Positions 36,401 to 49,192 of a DNA stretch of 64,000 nucleotides are shown piece after piece. The stretch comes from Sphagnum compactum (lineage: Eukaryota > Bryophyta > Sphagnopsida > Sphagnales): NCBI GenBank assembly GCA_965153455.1, contig OZ234497.1, positions 7,130,001 through 7,194,000 of the forward strand, written 5' to 3'. Position numbers and translations under genes: made by a program. Positions within the stretch are counted from its first letter, which is position 1, and every line of letters starts with the position of its first letter. Below the pieces are notes generated by a model that was not told the origin of the DNA, did not search any database, and was given only the letters and a program-made list of their open reading frames with translations.

Positions 36401-39400
36401 TATAAAAATGCCTTCTCTATCCCTCCCAAGCTCTGATTCTTAATATTGCAAACAGGGTTGGTCCTCTCCAGCTTCAGACTGATGATCCCATGCCATGATC
36501 CAGCCTCCTCATTACTGAAATTACATGACTCACCATGAATTATTATAGAATAGACAAGCTTCTTTTTTTTTTTCTTTTTCTTTTTCCAATGAAGTTGTTG
36601 ATCCACATGTGTTTGAAATCTGGACAGCATTTTATGAATACAGTATTGAGAATGGTCCTACCAGTGGATGGAGCCCATTCTGCTTGCTGTGAAGAGATGG
36701 CAGCAGCCATGGCAAATACTGAAAGAACAGCTTTGAAAGGCCTGCAGAGCTGCATCAATGCTATGATTGCTGAGGTTAAGTGTACAACACTCACAACTGC
36801 ATCCATCATCTGAGCCCCCTCCTGCATGCATGAAACCGAAACCCTAAATCCTTAGCACATGCATGAACTCACTGGTGGTATCTGGAACAGTAGCTCCTTT
36901 GATCATGTTGTTGTTGTGCACTCTGTATGTATAAATGAATCCCACATCCTTCCTTAGCACCTGTTTTTTTTTCACCGCCCACATTGTTGATTTTTTATGC
37001 AATTTAATAAGCCCCTGGGGGCTTCAATTGTTGGGATTTTGGGTCTGCATGCAGCTTGAGCGATTGTTAGTGGCAGAGCAGAGAGTGACAGACTTCAACC
37101 CACCCGAAGATCCCAGGACATCACCTGATCATCACCCCACCAAAGCCTGTACCAGGTGGGTGGGAAGTGCTCAGATCTTTTGAATCTCAGTTAGATCATA
37201 TACATTTACTACAACCCATAAGACCACTATTGAGCATTCTGGCATTGCTTTGGTTTTCATACATGTAAACAATTTGGACTTGTGAAGAGGAAGGTCACTT
37301 GAGGATGGACAGACACACCCAACTGAACTGGTTGCTTGCTGTTAGCGTTGTTCTAGAAAGAATTCAAGTGGAACTTTGATCTTATGCTTAAAATTGAGCT
37401 CTCCTCTCATATGACTACTCTCTCTTCTCTCTGTGTCTTTCTTTGCCAGTGTAATGAACTATTTGACACGGATGCTGAATGTGGTAAGCAACTCTTTGGA
37501 AGGGTTCAACAAACAAGCTTTTTTGACAGAGCTGGTTAGTAATTATGAACTGCACTGTTACCCACGTAAAAATTGCTCATCAGGTCTTGTTGCTCAAGGG
37601 GGATGGACTCAACATCCTGCAGTTAGTCATGGGTCAATTTGATCAATCGTGATTTGTACTGGCGCTTGTCAGACTACAACCACTACAAGAGAATGTGGTT
37701 GTTTTTTTGCTCACACAAAAATCCATCATGACTCATCATGACCCATGTGTGAGGTAAACTGTTGTGGCACCACCTATTGTACATTTACATCACACATGTG
37801 TCATGAGACACACACGGATTTTTGTGTGAGCAAAAAAACAACCACATTCTCTTCTAGTGAACAAAATAGATATTGAAAAAACAATAAGTTGTCATTGCTG
37901 ATTTTCAAACACAATGTGATTTTCACAACAAAGTGAGAAGAAAGGGGACGAGTGGGCATTTACAGGGGAACCGCATGTACAAGGCTCTTCTCTTACATTT
38001 GCAACACTTCACCTTCAGTGCCAGGTGCACTACTTTTAGAGTGTTGTTACAAGTACACACCCGTTTCAATTGGTAACAAAACAAAAATCCCGAGACTCTG
38101 AACACAAGAAGACAATTGCTAAGGATGTGTGTGTGTTTTTTTTTGAAAAGAGCAATTGATGGATTCCTCACAATTATGTATCTACCTTAAATTTTTTGGT
38201 ACCTAACATGAGAAGTTAGTTACACTCAGACTCCACAAGGTTGGGGCAGTGGGGGTCTGCGGTTGAAACACGATATATCAGAATATGCTGACTACATAAT
38301 TTGGAACTTCAAGGCTCCTGAAGTTGAAGTGAAGTTCAGCTTACTGGGCACGTAAGCAATTGACTTGACATGACATGACATTCTTCTTCTTCGTATGCCA
38401 ACCCTTTTTTTTACATTACTTTGGGGCATCTAGAGAGTGTTCAATGCACTCTAGTGTTGATAATTTTTCCCCAATCAAATGTGTTTTATTATATGAGTCC
38501 TTTTGATAGTCCTTTGCAAAATTGAATTTTGTTTCATGCGTTGCTACTCACTTTTAAAGGTTCTAAATCAAAACTTAAACTTAAAATTTCATCAAATGGA
38601 TTTTTGGTTTAAATTCCTTGACATTCATATGAATGAAAAAACTTGTGTGTGTGTGTGTCTATTAAGAAGAAAGTCGAAGAAGATTGAAAGTAGTTGATAT
38701 AATACATATATGAATTTCATACTTGCAAGCAAAATACCCAATCCATAGGATGTCTGGGGAAGTCATTCATTCTTTGTATATTTTATGAAATATGGGATTC
38801 AAAAAAAAAAAAAGGGGGGGGGGGGGGGGGGGGGGGGGGGGTGGTGGGGTGGGGGATTTTTATTTTTTTGGGTATGTTATTGAAATAATAAAATAATAAA
38901 GAAATATTCGATTAAAATTGAGATTATTAGAATTATTTTTTTTAAGTATACTATTCTCATAATCAACTTTTTAAGCATCTTATTTTATTTAAGTTATATT
39001 ATAATTTTTTAATTTTAAGAAACATCAGTTGCACCGGGTGTTTTTTTTTGGGCACACTATTTGAAAGAAAATGAAAAGTAACTTCTCCTAGATAGGACGA
39101 CGAGCATGACATTTTATTTTTATTTTTTGGGGGTTAAATTTTCGCATTGTGGTGACCAAAAACATTGGAAATTTGTGTAAATTTTTTTTTTAATTGCAAT
39201 TCTTTTTTAAAAAGACCCCAAAAGTTGGGAATTTTTGCCAAACTTTCCAAACCACAAAACTGATGGCTAAATTATTTTTTAATAATAATATTATTATTAT
39301 TGTTATTTTTATTTTCTTAAAAAATTTAAAAACTCTAGGGTGTGGCAGGTTGGTGAATGTGTTTGTAGTAGCACCTGAAAGCTTGCCCACTTTGATAGAC

Positions 39401-39742
39401 AGCAGCCTGGGAGAAGCCAAAGAAGAGGCCATGAGGTCCAATCCCGCCAACCTAAATTTTTTCAGATGTATATATATATTTCGGGCATGCACTTCATCGG
39501 TTATATTATTTCTAAGAAAATAGGTTAGGGTAAGAGATATACCCTACCCATACCCGATGAGTATAGCTGGGTAAAAAATATACTCATGCAACACTGACAC
39601 ATCCATACGTACATACATACATACATACATACTCTTAACGGAACTGTGGACTGGGAATGGGGTCACTTTTGGATGATACAGGCTGATTGAACAAAGGGAG
39701 GATTATAAGGTGGCCAAAATAGCCAAGTTGTTCACCTCATGA
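30499..39742 (+). CDS. SEC10: Exocyst complex component SEC10
   Basis: Subunit of the octameric exocyst, which tethers secretory vesicles to the plasma membrane. Twenty-four coding exons join in one open frame of 801 aa, near the roughly 830 aa usual for plants: 30499-30552, 30757-30948, 31072-31137, 31325-31426, 31593-31643, 31916-32021, 32288-32407, 32595-32686, 32852-33026, 33269-33345, 33658-33756, 34114-34204, 34893-34978, 35163-35339, 35622-35675, 35977-36105, 36307-36399, 36628-36774, 37055-37155, 37450-37534, 37966-38024, 38250-38351, 39349-39435, 39682-39742. Diagnostic blocks are LDARVSGVGQTAANIGEHLQ, YLMEFNARPGDL, EVAITNLQDYCNELENRLL, SAMQRYVASRPMFMDL, VVMAILVQRVLEQRV, VLPVDGAHSACCEEM, SLEGFNKQAFLTEL and VAPESLPTLID, followed by a C-terminal QREDYKVAKIAKL. 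The N-terminus is shorter than in Arabidopsis. All donors are GT. The acceptor of exon 10 (GACAG at 33268) was chosen by frame. Introns hold a SINE, a MITE and long G runs without disturbing the frame. Confidence 0.95.
33862..34069 (-). mobile_element. tRNA-derived SINE in SEC10 intron 11
   Basis: Read on the minus strand, the element starts with a tRNA-like head: a pol III A box (TGGCTCAGTGGTATAGC, 34031-34047) followed by a B box (GGTTCAAACCC, about 33994-34004), with spacing as in a tRNA gene. It then continues into an unrelated body. The element is flanked by a near-perfect direct repeat, AAGATCTCCATTTTT at 33847-33861 and AAGATCTCCCATTTTT at 34070-34085, which fits a target-site duplication of L1-type insertion. 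It lies antisense to SEC10. It cannot be a functional tRNA because the acceptor-stem partner is missing. Confidence 0.8.
37681..37859. mobile_element. CACTA-type MITE in SEC10 intron 20
   Basis: A 179-bp element with 44-bp terminal inverted repeats (37681-37724 and 37816-37859) that match except for one base near the tip (CACTAC versus CACTAG). The ends begin CACTACAAGAGAATGTGGTT and the arms run to ...CACAAAAATCC. It is flanked by the 3-bp direct repeat AAC (37678-37680 and 37860-37862), the target duplication length of CACTA transposons. No coding capacity. The nearly identical arms suggest recent insertion or strong folding potential. Confidence 0.92.
38801..38855 (+). repeat. A13-G28 homopolymer junction in SEC10 intron 22
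   Basis: Thirteen A residues are followed by 28 consecutive G residues, then TGGTGGGGTGGGGG. The tract is on the sense strand of a roughly 1-kb AT-rich intron and could form G-quadruplexes in DNA or pre-mRNA. The exact length may be an assembly or sequencing artefact. Confidence 0.75.
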
Positions 39743-40345
39743 ATCATCAACAATGAAGACCCGATCAAAAAATTGCACCATGCCAAGGTACAATCTAGGG
39801 TTTTTTTTTTTCTAGGGTTTTTTTTTTTTTTTTTTTTTTTTTCAATTTTGTGAAGTAGGTGGTAGACTGGTGATCATCCACAAAAGGATGCCCTTGTTCA
39901 ATTTGCACCAATTTATGTTTTTGTTTCCACAGTGTGAAAATTCACCACCGAAAAAGAACATGGGTATAGATTATACATGTATAGACTTTCCATTTTGTAA
40001 GATTCTTGAGATTTGAAACTTGAAGTTCAAGATGTTCTATCTTTGGTGGTGTGTTGAGTTATATAGAGATGAAATTTAAGAAGATCGTTAGGATGTTGGA
40101 AGATTGTGGAACTTCATTTTATGCGGCTTGTACACTTTGATTGGCTATCGATTGTTGTTCACTCACTTGGAAAATCGAATGTCACAGATTCAGGATGCAA
40201 CTATATCACACACAATGGAAGTAACATCATTTGTTAGCATACAAAGGTCAACAATGTAAAAGATGTTCTAGAAGTTGGAACACTAAACAACCCCCAACAA
40301 ACATTATTTAGTGGTGTCACAAACACGCTAGCCCTACCAACACAT

Positions 40346-40640
40346 AAGATGTTCTTCAAGCAACATGTTAGTATTGCTTTTCAATGTGCTTTAACCTTTG
40401 CTGTAGAGAGGAAGACTGCATTGGTGGGAGATGTTTATTTCAGACCTTCTATTACTATTAGATCTCACAATTTGCATGTTGGTGACATTAAAGGGGTTGT
40501 GGGTGAAATAGCTTCCTACTACGAAAAGGACTAGCTCTCTCCCTTCTTTGGTTCCTGCAAATTGTGCATCTTTTAGCCTTTCTTTGGCCTTCCCTTTTGT
40601 CTTCCGTGTTACGGTTCCAACCGTTGGCTTTTATTGGATT
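40346..40640 (+). pseudogene. 3' end fragment of the same reverse transcriptase family
   Basis: An open frame to 40534 encodes the terminal segment (KQHVSIAFQCALTFAVERK, then ITIRSHNLHVGDIKG and a VGEIASYYEKD end), followed by a stop. The nucleotide sequence is clearly homologous to 26074-26340, including untranslated DNA after the stop (TTTCTTTGGCCTTCCCTTTT-type words). This copy keeps the frame where the 26-kb copy has stops, so the two are independent 5'-truncated insertions or an old duplication. Confidence 0.65.
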
Positions 40641-43600
40641 TTTTGTTGTGATAAGATGTTGTACATCTACGTACTATGTCCACACCCTAAACACCAAAAA
40701 TCTATTCCAATCTAAATAGTCTAAACATTTCACCAAAAAAACCAGTTCACCTAATGTGAAACCGGTTCTAATAAGATAAAACTTCCAAAAGTTGGATCCA
40801 ATGCAATAATCCTTGTCCCTATGGGGGCAAGGCCCAAAAATGGTTGACCATGTTTCGCTTTGTGTACAGTCCCATGGTTTTATTTCAAGGTGTGATTGGT
40901 TTGACTCTCTTTCTAGAATAAATAAAAAACATGACTACTCATTTTTAGTGTTAGAATTATGTTGCTAATTGGGACCTTCCTTTTTTAAAAACAAGTGTTG
41001 AGTTCAAATTTAGCCTTGAAAACATATAAAATAATATCAATAATGTTATTTTGGAGGACATGTAAAACATGAAAAATTAAATAGAACAATTTGACACAAA
41101 ATCACAAAGGGCACAAAAAGATAAGCATGAAATGTGATAGATAGAGCTTTTGGGGGGTATTTAGTGTCTTCCTTCAATAAGAAAAAGGTTTGGTTGGTGA
41201 TGTTACTTTTGTTGGAAAGGTCAAATGGGGCAACAACATCAAAGATGGTGGATACTATACCAATGTACTCAATGAATCCATGAATTTTGTTGTGACTGAA
41301 CATTTGGGAATGGGGTTCTCTTCATCATAAAATTTGGAAAGACTATTTACATAAAGGGTTTTGACAAAATAAAGTTATCCCTAAAGTCCCCCAACTAGGG
41401 GGTGAACATGATTGGTTTCAACATATTTTGGGATGAAATGAATAGCAACCGGTGTCTGCTATAGTTACAAAAATAATGTGTCAATTTATCTTTTGCATTT
41501 ATTTTGGTGGCAAATTTTCTTTTTTTGTGTGAAGATCACAACCCAAGGCAACAAGTTCAATGTTCATGTGTAAATGTGAATTTTTTGTGAAAATGTGATT
41601 TTTTTCATGAACATGAAAAGGGAAAACAACTTTGACATTGAAGCTCAGAGAGAGAGACAGATAGAAGTTCCAATTGTCAAAATAGCACTTAAATGCATCA
41701 AACCTACAAGCCATACACAAACTTCTTTAGTTTTTCAAAACCAAACTCCTTCAATTTTGCAAGCAATGTCATGAAAAGAAAGTGATGTAATAACTCAATA
41801 TGGATCACAAATCTCCATCATTCTCTTCCCACATAGACTACCAAGCAACTTCAAGTACATCCCATGAGCAATGATCAATTTTTTTGGTAATCTTAGAATC
41901 ATAATTTCATTAGTTCCTCAAACTATTTCTCTCCCATGAAATTTTAGAGGTCATGGGAGAGTCTAGTTTGCATGATGATAACCTATGCCTAAAGTTGAAG
42001 TAGTTATAAGAGTTGAAAGATCTAGAACCCTTATGATGAGGAGGAGCTCCTTTAGATGAAAAAATCTTTATACAAAAGATTGATGATATTTTTAGATGGA
42101 TTCATTATTGTTGTTGTTGCATTTTTCACACAAAATCTTGTCATGTTATTTTCAAAGTTGGTGCTACTATTTCTCATGGAATCTTCTTTTCCCACAACTT
42201 TTGAAAAAACAAAACATCTCGAAAAAACTACAAAATTACATTTATACTACAATGTAAAACCCTTACTTGCACTACGAGCTCAAAGTTTTGTCATCCCTAT
42301 TTTCGTCATTGGTCTTCAATTTTTGAATTCCATCCTCAAATTTGAACATTTTATGAATAAGAAAAAATAGGAAATGAAATTGGGATAAAGGATGGATAGG
42401 GTATGGGACTAGTGAGGACTTTGTGAATACTTTAATATTGATGCCACCTTTAAGTGTTTCTTTAAATTGTAAAAATTTCATCCCACAAGGTCATCAATAA
42501 TTATAACATGTCAATGTCTCATGTCCATAATTTAACATGATAGTTAAATTTCTTTGACAAGGACATAATTTAACATAATTTTGCTTTTGCAAAAACATAT
42601 GAACTTTAAACATCAACAATCATTTGATGTTCAAAGTTCCAAACCTAGATCAAATTATTCATATAACATTATTTTGCAAATGAGATCACAATGACCAAAG
42701 GTGACATGGTCTTTTGTTACCATTGTGATCCCTTTACATTTCTCGTAGTGTGAACTTGAATATGTTCCCATTATGTCCAAAATCTACAAATGTTTTTTGA
42801 CAAATTTTCGCACATGAACCTAAAATGTGACCACTTGTTCCATTGTGCTCAAGCATGTATCGAACCCATAGCATTCCCACGCCATTCACGATTACAATGT
42901 CAACACCAAACATTAGTGACATGTTAGCACCATGTCATTGCTAGGGTGGTGTTTAGTTAGTGGAGGGGTTATAAATGTGCATCCAAGTAAGCTATTCATA
43001 AAATTTGTGCCAAAATATTCTTCACACTTGCACATCCACACACTTGCACACCCATGCACCTACAACTCCACACCCTTGCATGGATGCATTCATAAATCCA
43101 CACCTCTGATATCCAACCTCATTTATGGCAATTCAATTTTCCTAGAATAGCAAGTGGATGGACCACTTTTGGGCAAACTTTGTTCCTTTTTAATTCTCAT
43201 TTGTAGTGTCCCCCAATTTGTAGTCAAAATTATTATACGTTGTGGGGTTCTTCATTTTGAAATGAATATTTAATTTTGGTTTTTAGTTTGTTTGGGGGGT
43301 TTGATAGGCCTTTGATGCAAGTTAAACATATATTAAACATCTTGCAAGTTCACCCACCCCAATACATTATTTTAGTTGAAGTGGGTTTAATTTCAAAGCT
43401 ATTATGAAATCTTACTAAATTTAATTTAAATTTCAACAATAAAAATCACTCTAATTTAATAATTTATCTTCATTGGTTTGAAAATTATGGAATGGCAAAT
43501 ATGCATAGTACTTGACAAAGGTTCTTTCATGGTATTAAAAATGAAATGAAGGGTCCATGGTTTGGAAGGGTTACAATTTAATCATATCAAAATAAAATAA

Positions 43601-44439
43601 ACAAAGTACAAAGAACTATTTTAATATATATGTACAACCAATTAAATATAATAAGAAAACTATCTTGAAGATTAGCCAAAAATATTATACAATTTTGGCA
43701 ACCACATGAATGTGGTCATTGACCTTTTCAAAAAATTACATGTCTTTTTTAAAAAGATTGTGTATACACACATAAATGTTGGGAAATCTGGAATTGATGG
43801 TTCTCTTGTTCTAAAGTGTGAAACAAAAGTTGGAGCCAACAATCATCCTTAATGAAATTAAAATCTTACCCAACATTTTAAATTTGTTTGTTTTTGTGTG
43901 TGGAACATGAGGTTTTCATCTATATTACAATTATGGAAGGTTGTTGGAAACATATCATCTATAATAATCAATGTTGGTTGGGTATAGAAAAACACATGGT
44001 ACACATGTCAATTATCAATAATCAATTATCAACCTAAAGGATATCAATTTAGATAAGAACCAACAATGGCCCACTCGCATGGTATGTATGTTTTGAAAAC
44101 CCAATAATACATTGATTAATAGGGTATCAATTTCAAAAAACTCAATACCCTACCTTCATTGATACTTGTTTCATCCCAACCATGTATTAAAACTTGAACC
44201 CTATTTTCTTTCAGCTACCAATTCTTTAGTTCTTTTGCTTCACAAATTGCAAATCACAATCCATAATTCCTATTTTTGGCTATGCTTTTGCTTAAAAAAC
44301 AAAATTTGCATGAACTTCAAGAGTCTCTTGTTTCAGGGATTGACTTTAATTTTATTTGAGTCATCTATTTGACATACATCAAAGCTTGAGCTCAATTAAA
44401 ACTTCTTATACAAGCAATTACTCAAAGCCTCTTTGTTTT

Positions 44440-44760
44440 ACATTTTATGTGTGTTTCATTTGCACCTTGTTTCGTTAGGATGCACCATTGCCATAGTTTG
44501 GTAGTTTGTTTCATTTGTGTTTTATTTCTTTAAGACATCATTGTCGTTCAATATTCTATTTCATCTGTGCCTTGTCTCTTTAGAACATACCATTGCCATA
44601 ATTTGACAATTTGTTTCATTTGCATCTTATTTCTTTAGCTCTAATGTCATAACTTAGCTAACATTATCTTGTTCCATTTATTTCTTTTACATCCAAGTTG
44701 CATAATTTAAGGTTGCATTGTGAGGTTTGTTGTTTGTTTCATTTGCATCTTATAAGCGTG
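44440..44760. repeat. Degenerate tandem array, unit about 50-75 bp
   Basis: Repeated modules contain TTTCATTTGYRYCTTRTTTC, then TTTAG and CATTGCCATAATTTG. Copies begin near 44454, 44510, 44563, 44613 and 44736. The units vary in length and identity. No coding content. Confidence 0.55.
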
Positions 44761-45280
44761 AAGAATGAAGATGTGTCATCCCCATCATTCAAATACATTT
44801 TCTATTGGAAACATGTTGGGAGACACAATCATAGATATTGATGTAATATTTCGAGCTCCATGTGTATGATGAATTTCCTACCTTCATTGATGATATGGCA
44901 ATGAGATTTCAAGTTGCAAGACCTCATCACAAGTCTATTTAAATGGCTAAGGCACCAATGCGAATTTATAACATTGTAGATGCAAATCTCAAAGTAGCAT
45001 GGGAGTTGTTGTTTTTGCAATTGAAACGGAATTAAAAAACTTGGCTCCCTCATAACATGTTACCTTGGTCCTTATTTGTGGTGAATGATCGCAACGACAT
45101 AACTTTAGGAATACACAAATGATGAGGTGCATGGAATGCCATTCTATCACCCAAGCCCATAGTAGTTCAAGTAACACCATAGAAAAAAGGAAAGGTGTTG
45201 TGACTTACAACAAGGATTGTGGAACTACATCATTGAAAAAACATTTGATCTTTAAACATGCAAATGTGCAGGCATGATGG

Positions 45281-48200
45281 ACACACTAGAAGAAAAACAC
45301 ATATTTTCGATTGGTCTTTATAACTAAATTCTAGTTGTAAGCCAAATTTGCGCCTAAAATCCCCTTAGTTGCCTTGGACAAGTCACATGTGATATTAGTC
45401 GCAAACGACAAGGATAATGGATGAATGAAAAATACAAAAAATACAAGTTCATCCTTTGACTCTATTGTATACGTATTGTCACATATGACTAAGATGTGAT
45501 TATTTTAGTCATTATTGAAGGCAAATGATGTGCTGCCATGTATTCCCAATTTTATTTATTTAAAATAAATAATATTATTATTTTGAAATAATCTGCGATG
45601 TTCAATTCACGTGCTTGGATGATTTATATTATGACATGTGGCCTAATGTAAATATGCCACATGGCATTTTAAATGAATTTAATACATAATAATAATATTA
45701 GGTTGATAGGTACTTATGTAGGTACATAAGTAGGTGTCTACAAACTTATGTAGGTGGGTATGTTATACCTTCCTAGGCTAAATACCTACTCATATAGGTA
45801 GGTACTTAGGTAGGTAAGTACATAGGTCAACCTAGGTGGGTAGGTCAAACTATGCACCTACTTAGCTAAGTAAATACAATAGGTTGAGGAAATAGGAAGT
45901 TTAAAATTGTGCATAATTTTTCATTTTATTTTGGGTTAAGCTTTTTGAATGGTTCATCCCATGTGCAGACATTTTTTAATGTGAAATTGGATGACCACAC
46001 CCCTTGTTTATATAATGTTCAAATCAAGAATGTAGAACAAACAACATGGGATAAAATTTGAAGTTGCAACTTCCTCACAAACTAAGTTGCAACTTCAAAA
46101 CTTTACTCATGCTTTTTTTCTTAGTTTTTAAATTTCTAAATAATTCAAGCACATGGCTCATTAGATAATTAAATAATCATTTAATTAATAATGACTAAAA
46201 TTAACATATATTTAAAATATAAACTATACACTAAAAATATTAAGTATTCGTTATCAATTATTTAAATAGTTAATAACTTTTTAATATTTAATTAACTAGC
46301 TATCTATTTATTCACAACTTGTTAATCCATAATTCATCGACAAATAAATAAATACTTAAAAATATTTCCTTATTTTTGAAAATCTGGTCAAATTATAGAA
46401 TATATAATAATGTAAAAATAATTTAGATATTATACTTAAAGATACCTATTATACATATTTATTTTCAAATTAAAAATAATGAAATAATAATTGCTATTAG
46501 AAAATAAATTCCTAAAAAGATTATTTATTTAAAAAGAAAAGTTAAATAAATTAGTGTAATTACTATGTAATTCTATTTATTATTGTCCAAAAATTTATAG
46601 GTCAAGCAAATGTATTTTTTTCCATTGGTAATTAATAACTATGAATACAATAATTTGCTGACCATATATTAGTAGTTGTTAATTACTATAATATTACTAT
46701 AAAATATTTATCATAAATAAGTAATTAGAGATTTTTTTATTTAAAAAAATTACAGTATAGTAATTCATGTAATTATAATCATCCAAATGATTATTTTAAC
46801 TACATTATGTTTTTTCCAAGATTTTAATTCCGATTTAAGTTATAAATTACAGATTGTGATTAATTATTTTCAATTGGAAAATTTTATGAAATTAATATAA
46901 TTGATTCCTATATGAAATAATTAGAATGATTTTAAAGTAATGTAAATTAATTACAGTAATTGATTTATTTACTGTAAAAATATAAATTATATAATATAAA
47001 AGTTTATTTTGTAAGAATAACTATTTAGTGTAACTTATAATTAATAAATATAATCATTTATAATTATTTATAAAAGTGATATATTATGAAGTAGTTACAA
47101 GAAAAAAAAATTAATTTATTATATTAAAATCCATGTAGTTGTGGTCATAACATTAATTATTTTAATTAAATTATGATTATTTTTAAATTTTAAATAAGAA
47201 CTAAGTTTATAAATTATCAATGTTAAGTGTAAATTAATTATTCAAGTATTGTAATTCTAACTTACAAATAAATTAAGTAGTTACAATGATTTTATGTCAT
47301 TATAGAATAATAATAGTTAATATCAAATTTTATGTTTTTGTATTAACATTTTATTGTAAATAAGTAAATAATGAATAATAAATACAATTATTTTAGTGTA
47401 TATTTGTTTTTAAATACAGTAATTACAACAATTTTGTTCATTAGTTTAAGATTATTACCAAATTCTGAAATAAATTTTTACATATGTAAAATAGTTCACA
47501 GTTTTCACCATAGTTCGACATGGTTTTTGGCTCCTATCTTTGTACTTGCACCCAAACCATATATGATTATTTTTAATATATATTATTACTATCACTAATT
47601 TATTTATTTATTGAAAGTTTATCACTGTGGCCGATATTACACATTTTCCAAATTAAACAATTCAAATGACGTGTTACTAATGTTTAAGCCATTATGCACA
47701 TTGATATACATTTTTTGGAATTTGAATTTTTGGATTATGACAATGTGAAGCCCTTCATGAGTAAGTTTTCCATAAACTTAGATTTGGCAAACATACTAAA
47801 ATGCATTGCATGTGCTTGATTCATTAAATCATGGCCCAAACCCTTTCAAAAGGCAACATATGAGTGAAATTTTCAAATAATGTTTTTTGACCTACTTTCA
47901 ATCTACTTTCTAACAATAGGACAAACTGACAAATTTTGCAAAGTAGATTGAAAATAGGTTTTAAAAAAGGTTGATACAACTTTTGAAACTTTCAAAAACT
48001 TCAACATATCACATTTGGTGCCCTCATGTAGTTCAAAAGGACAATATTATAAGGCATCACCTACTTTCTAATCCATTTGTCACAAATTTGTGTTTTTTTA
48101 CCCATGAGGATTACTTTTTTGGTATACTTTAGCATGGTTTCGCCCCACATGGGATTTTTGGATTTTGGTCAAGATGAATTAAAATCAATATTTAAGTAAG

Positions 48201-49192
48201 TACGTCAGACTATGTAAATAAGTAAATATTTAAAGAAATTTAATGTTAAACCTTCGGGGTTATACTTCTTAAAGGGTTAAACTTTTTTAATTAATTCATC
48301 CCAATTGACATGTGTATTTTTATGTGCAAGTGTAGGATGAAAACTTTTCCTTATATAGTTCTCAAGACAGAAGTGGAAGACAAAACATATAGGATAAAAA
48401 TTAAAATTGCAAGTAGAATGTTTATTTCATATGTTTTGTTTTCTTTTTTAATTTTGTAAATTATATACCGAAGTAAATAAGTAACTACCTAACTATTTAA
48501 TTAGCTAACTAATTACTAATTAGTACTTATATAATGATCAATTAACAAATTCATTTCGTTATAAATGATTAGTTCATAATTCATAAATAAAAATAAATTA
48601 TTGAAATAATAACTAATTAACCAAACTATTACTTATAAGTTTTCATAAATATTTTTTAAATTTAAAAGCAAATAAGTAGAATATTAATTAATCGATCAAC
48701 TTATTAATTATAAAATCTAATTAAATAATCAAATAATAAATAAATAAATCAAAAAAATAAATATTATATAAATATGAATTAATTAACTAACTTATTAATT
48801 ATAGAATTTCATTAATGGTTTTTAAGTAATAAGAAAATAAATCAATAATTAATTAATAATTAATATTTGAGTTATAAATAATTGATTAACTAATTAATAT
48901 TTTAAAATTTAAATAATAAAAATTATTATTATTATAATACTACACCTATGAAGGCTATTTTGAAACCCTAGTGGTGCAACTAAGTTTTATTCCATTTGTA
49001 ACTAATGGGACATATGGGCATAATCATGTATGAAAATACTTATAGAATGCAAGATGAAGAAGTCATTAGTTGCAAATGTAGTGTAGTATAGTTGCAAAAA
49101 TGGTCAAAGGTGCAAAATAGTTATAAATGACAATAAATTGCGCATAATTGCAAATGCATTGGTTGCATTTTGGGGGGTTTTTTCTAGCGTGT
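45281..49192. mobile_element. AT-rich non-autonomous CACTA-like element, 3.9 kb
   Basis: The left terminus is ACACACTAGAAGAAAAAC at 45281 and the right terminus is the inverted match GTTTTTTCTAGCGTGT ending at 49192, with TGG on both outer flanks (45278-45280 and 49193-49195). Subterminal zones at both sides carry repeated CGCAAA, TTGCAA and GTCGCAA words. The left interior has a GTAGGTA-rich array (45705-45870), and the middle (about 46130-48950) is extremely AT-rich. No transposase or other protein is encoded; short frames inside are chance. The Cs and Ts at the tip differ (CACAC versus CACGC), so termini and class are a best fit, not certain. Confidence 0.5.

Larger units (their letters stand above)
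39743..45280. other. Long repeat-type intergenic region
   Basis: No intact gene seen. Contents that can be named: a T run at about 39818-39841, a reverse transcriptase end fragment (40346-40535), a CACA-rich simple repeat (about 43020-43110) and a degenerate tandem array (44440-44760). The remainder is AT-rich with short chance frames on both strands. Confidence 0.4.

Noticed and set aside
39190-39523. Separate small protein gene
   Set aside because: The conserved part of this frame (39349-39435) is the penultimate coding exon of SEC10; the rest is intron.
45700-45880. CRISPR-like or ordered repeat array
   Set aside because: The GTAGGTA words have irregular spacing and no conserved spacers; it is a simple repeat inside a eukaryotic transposon-like unit.
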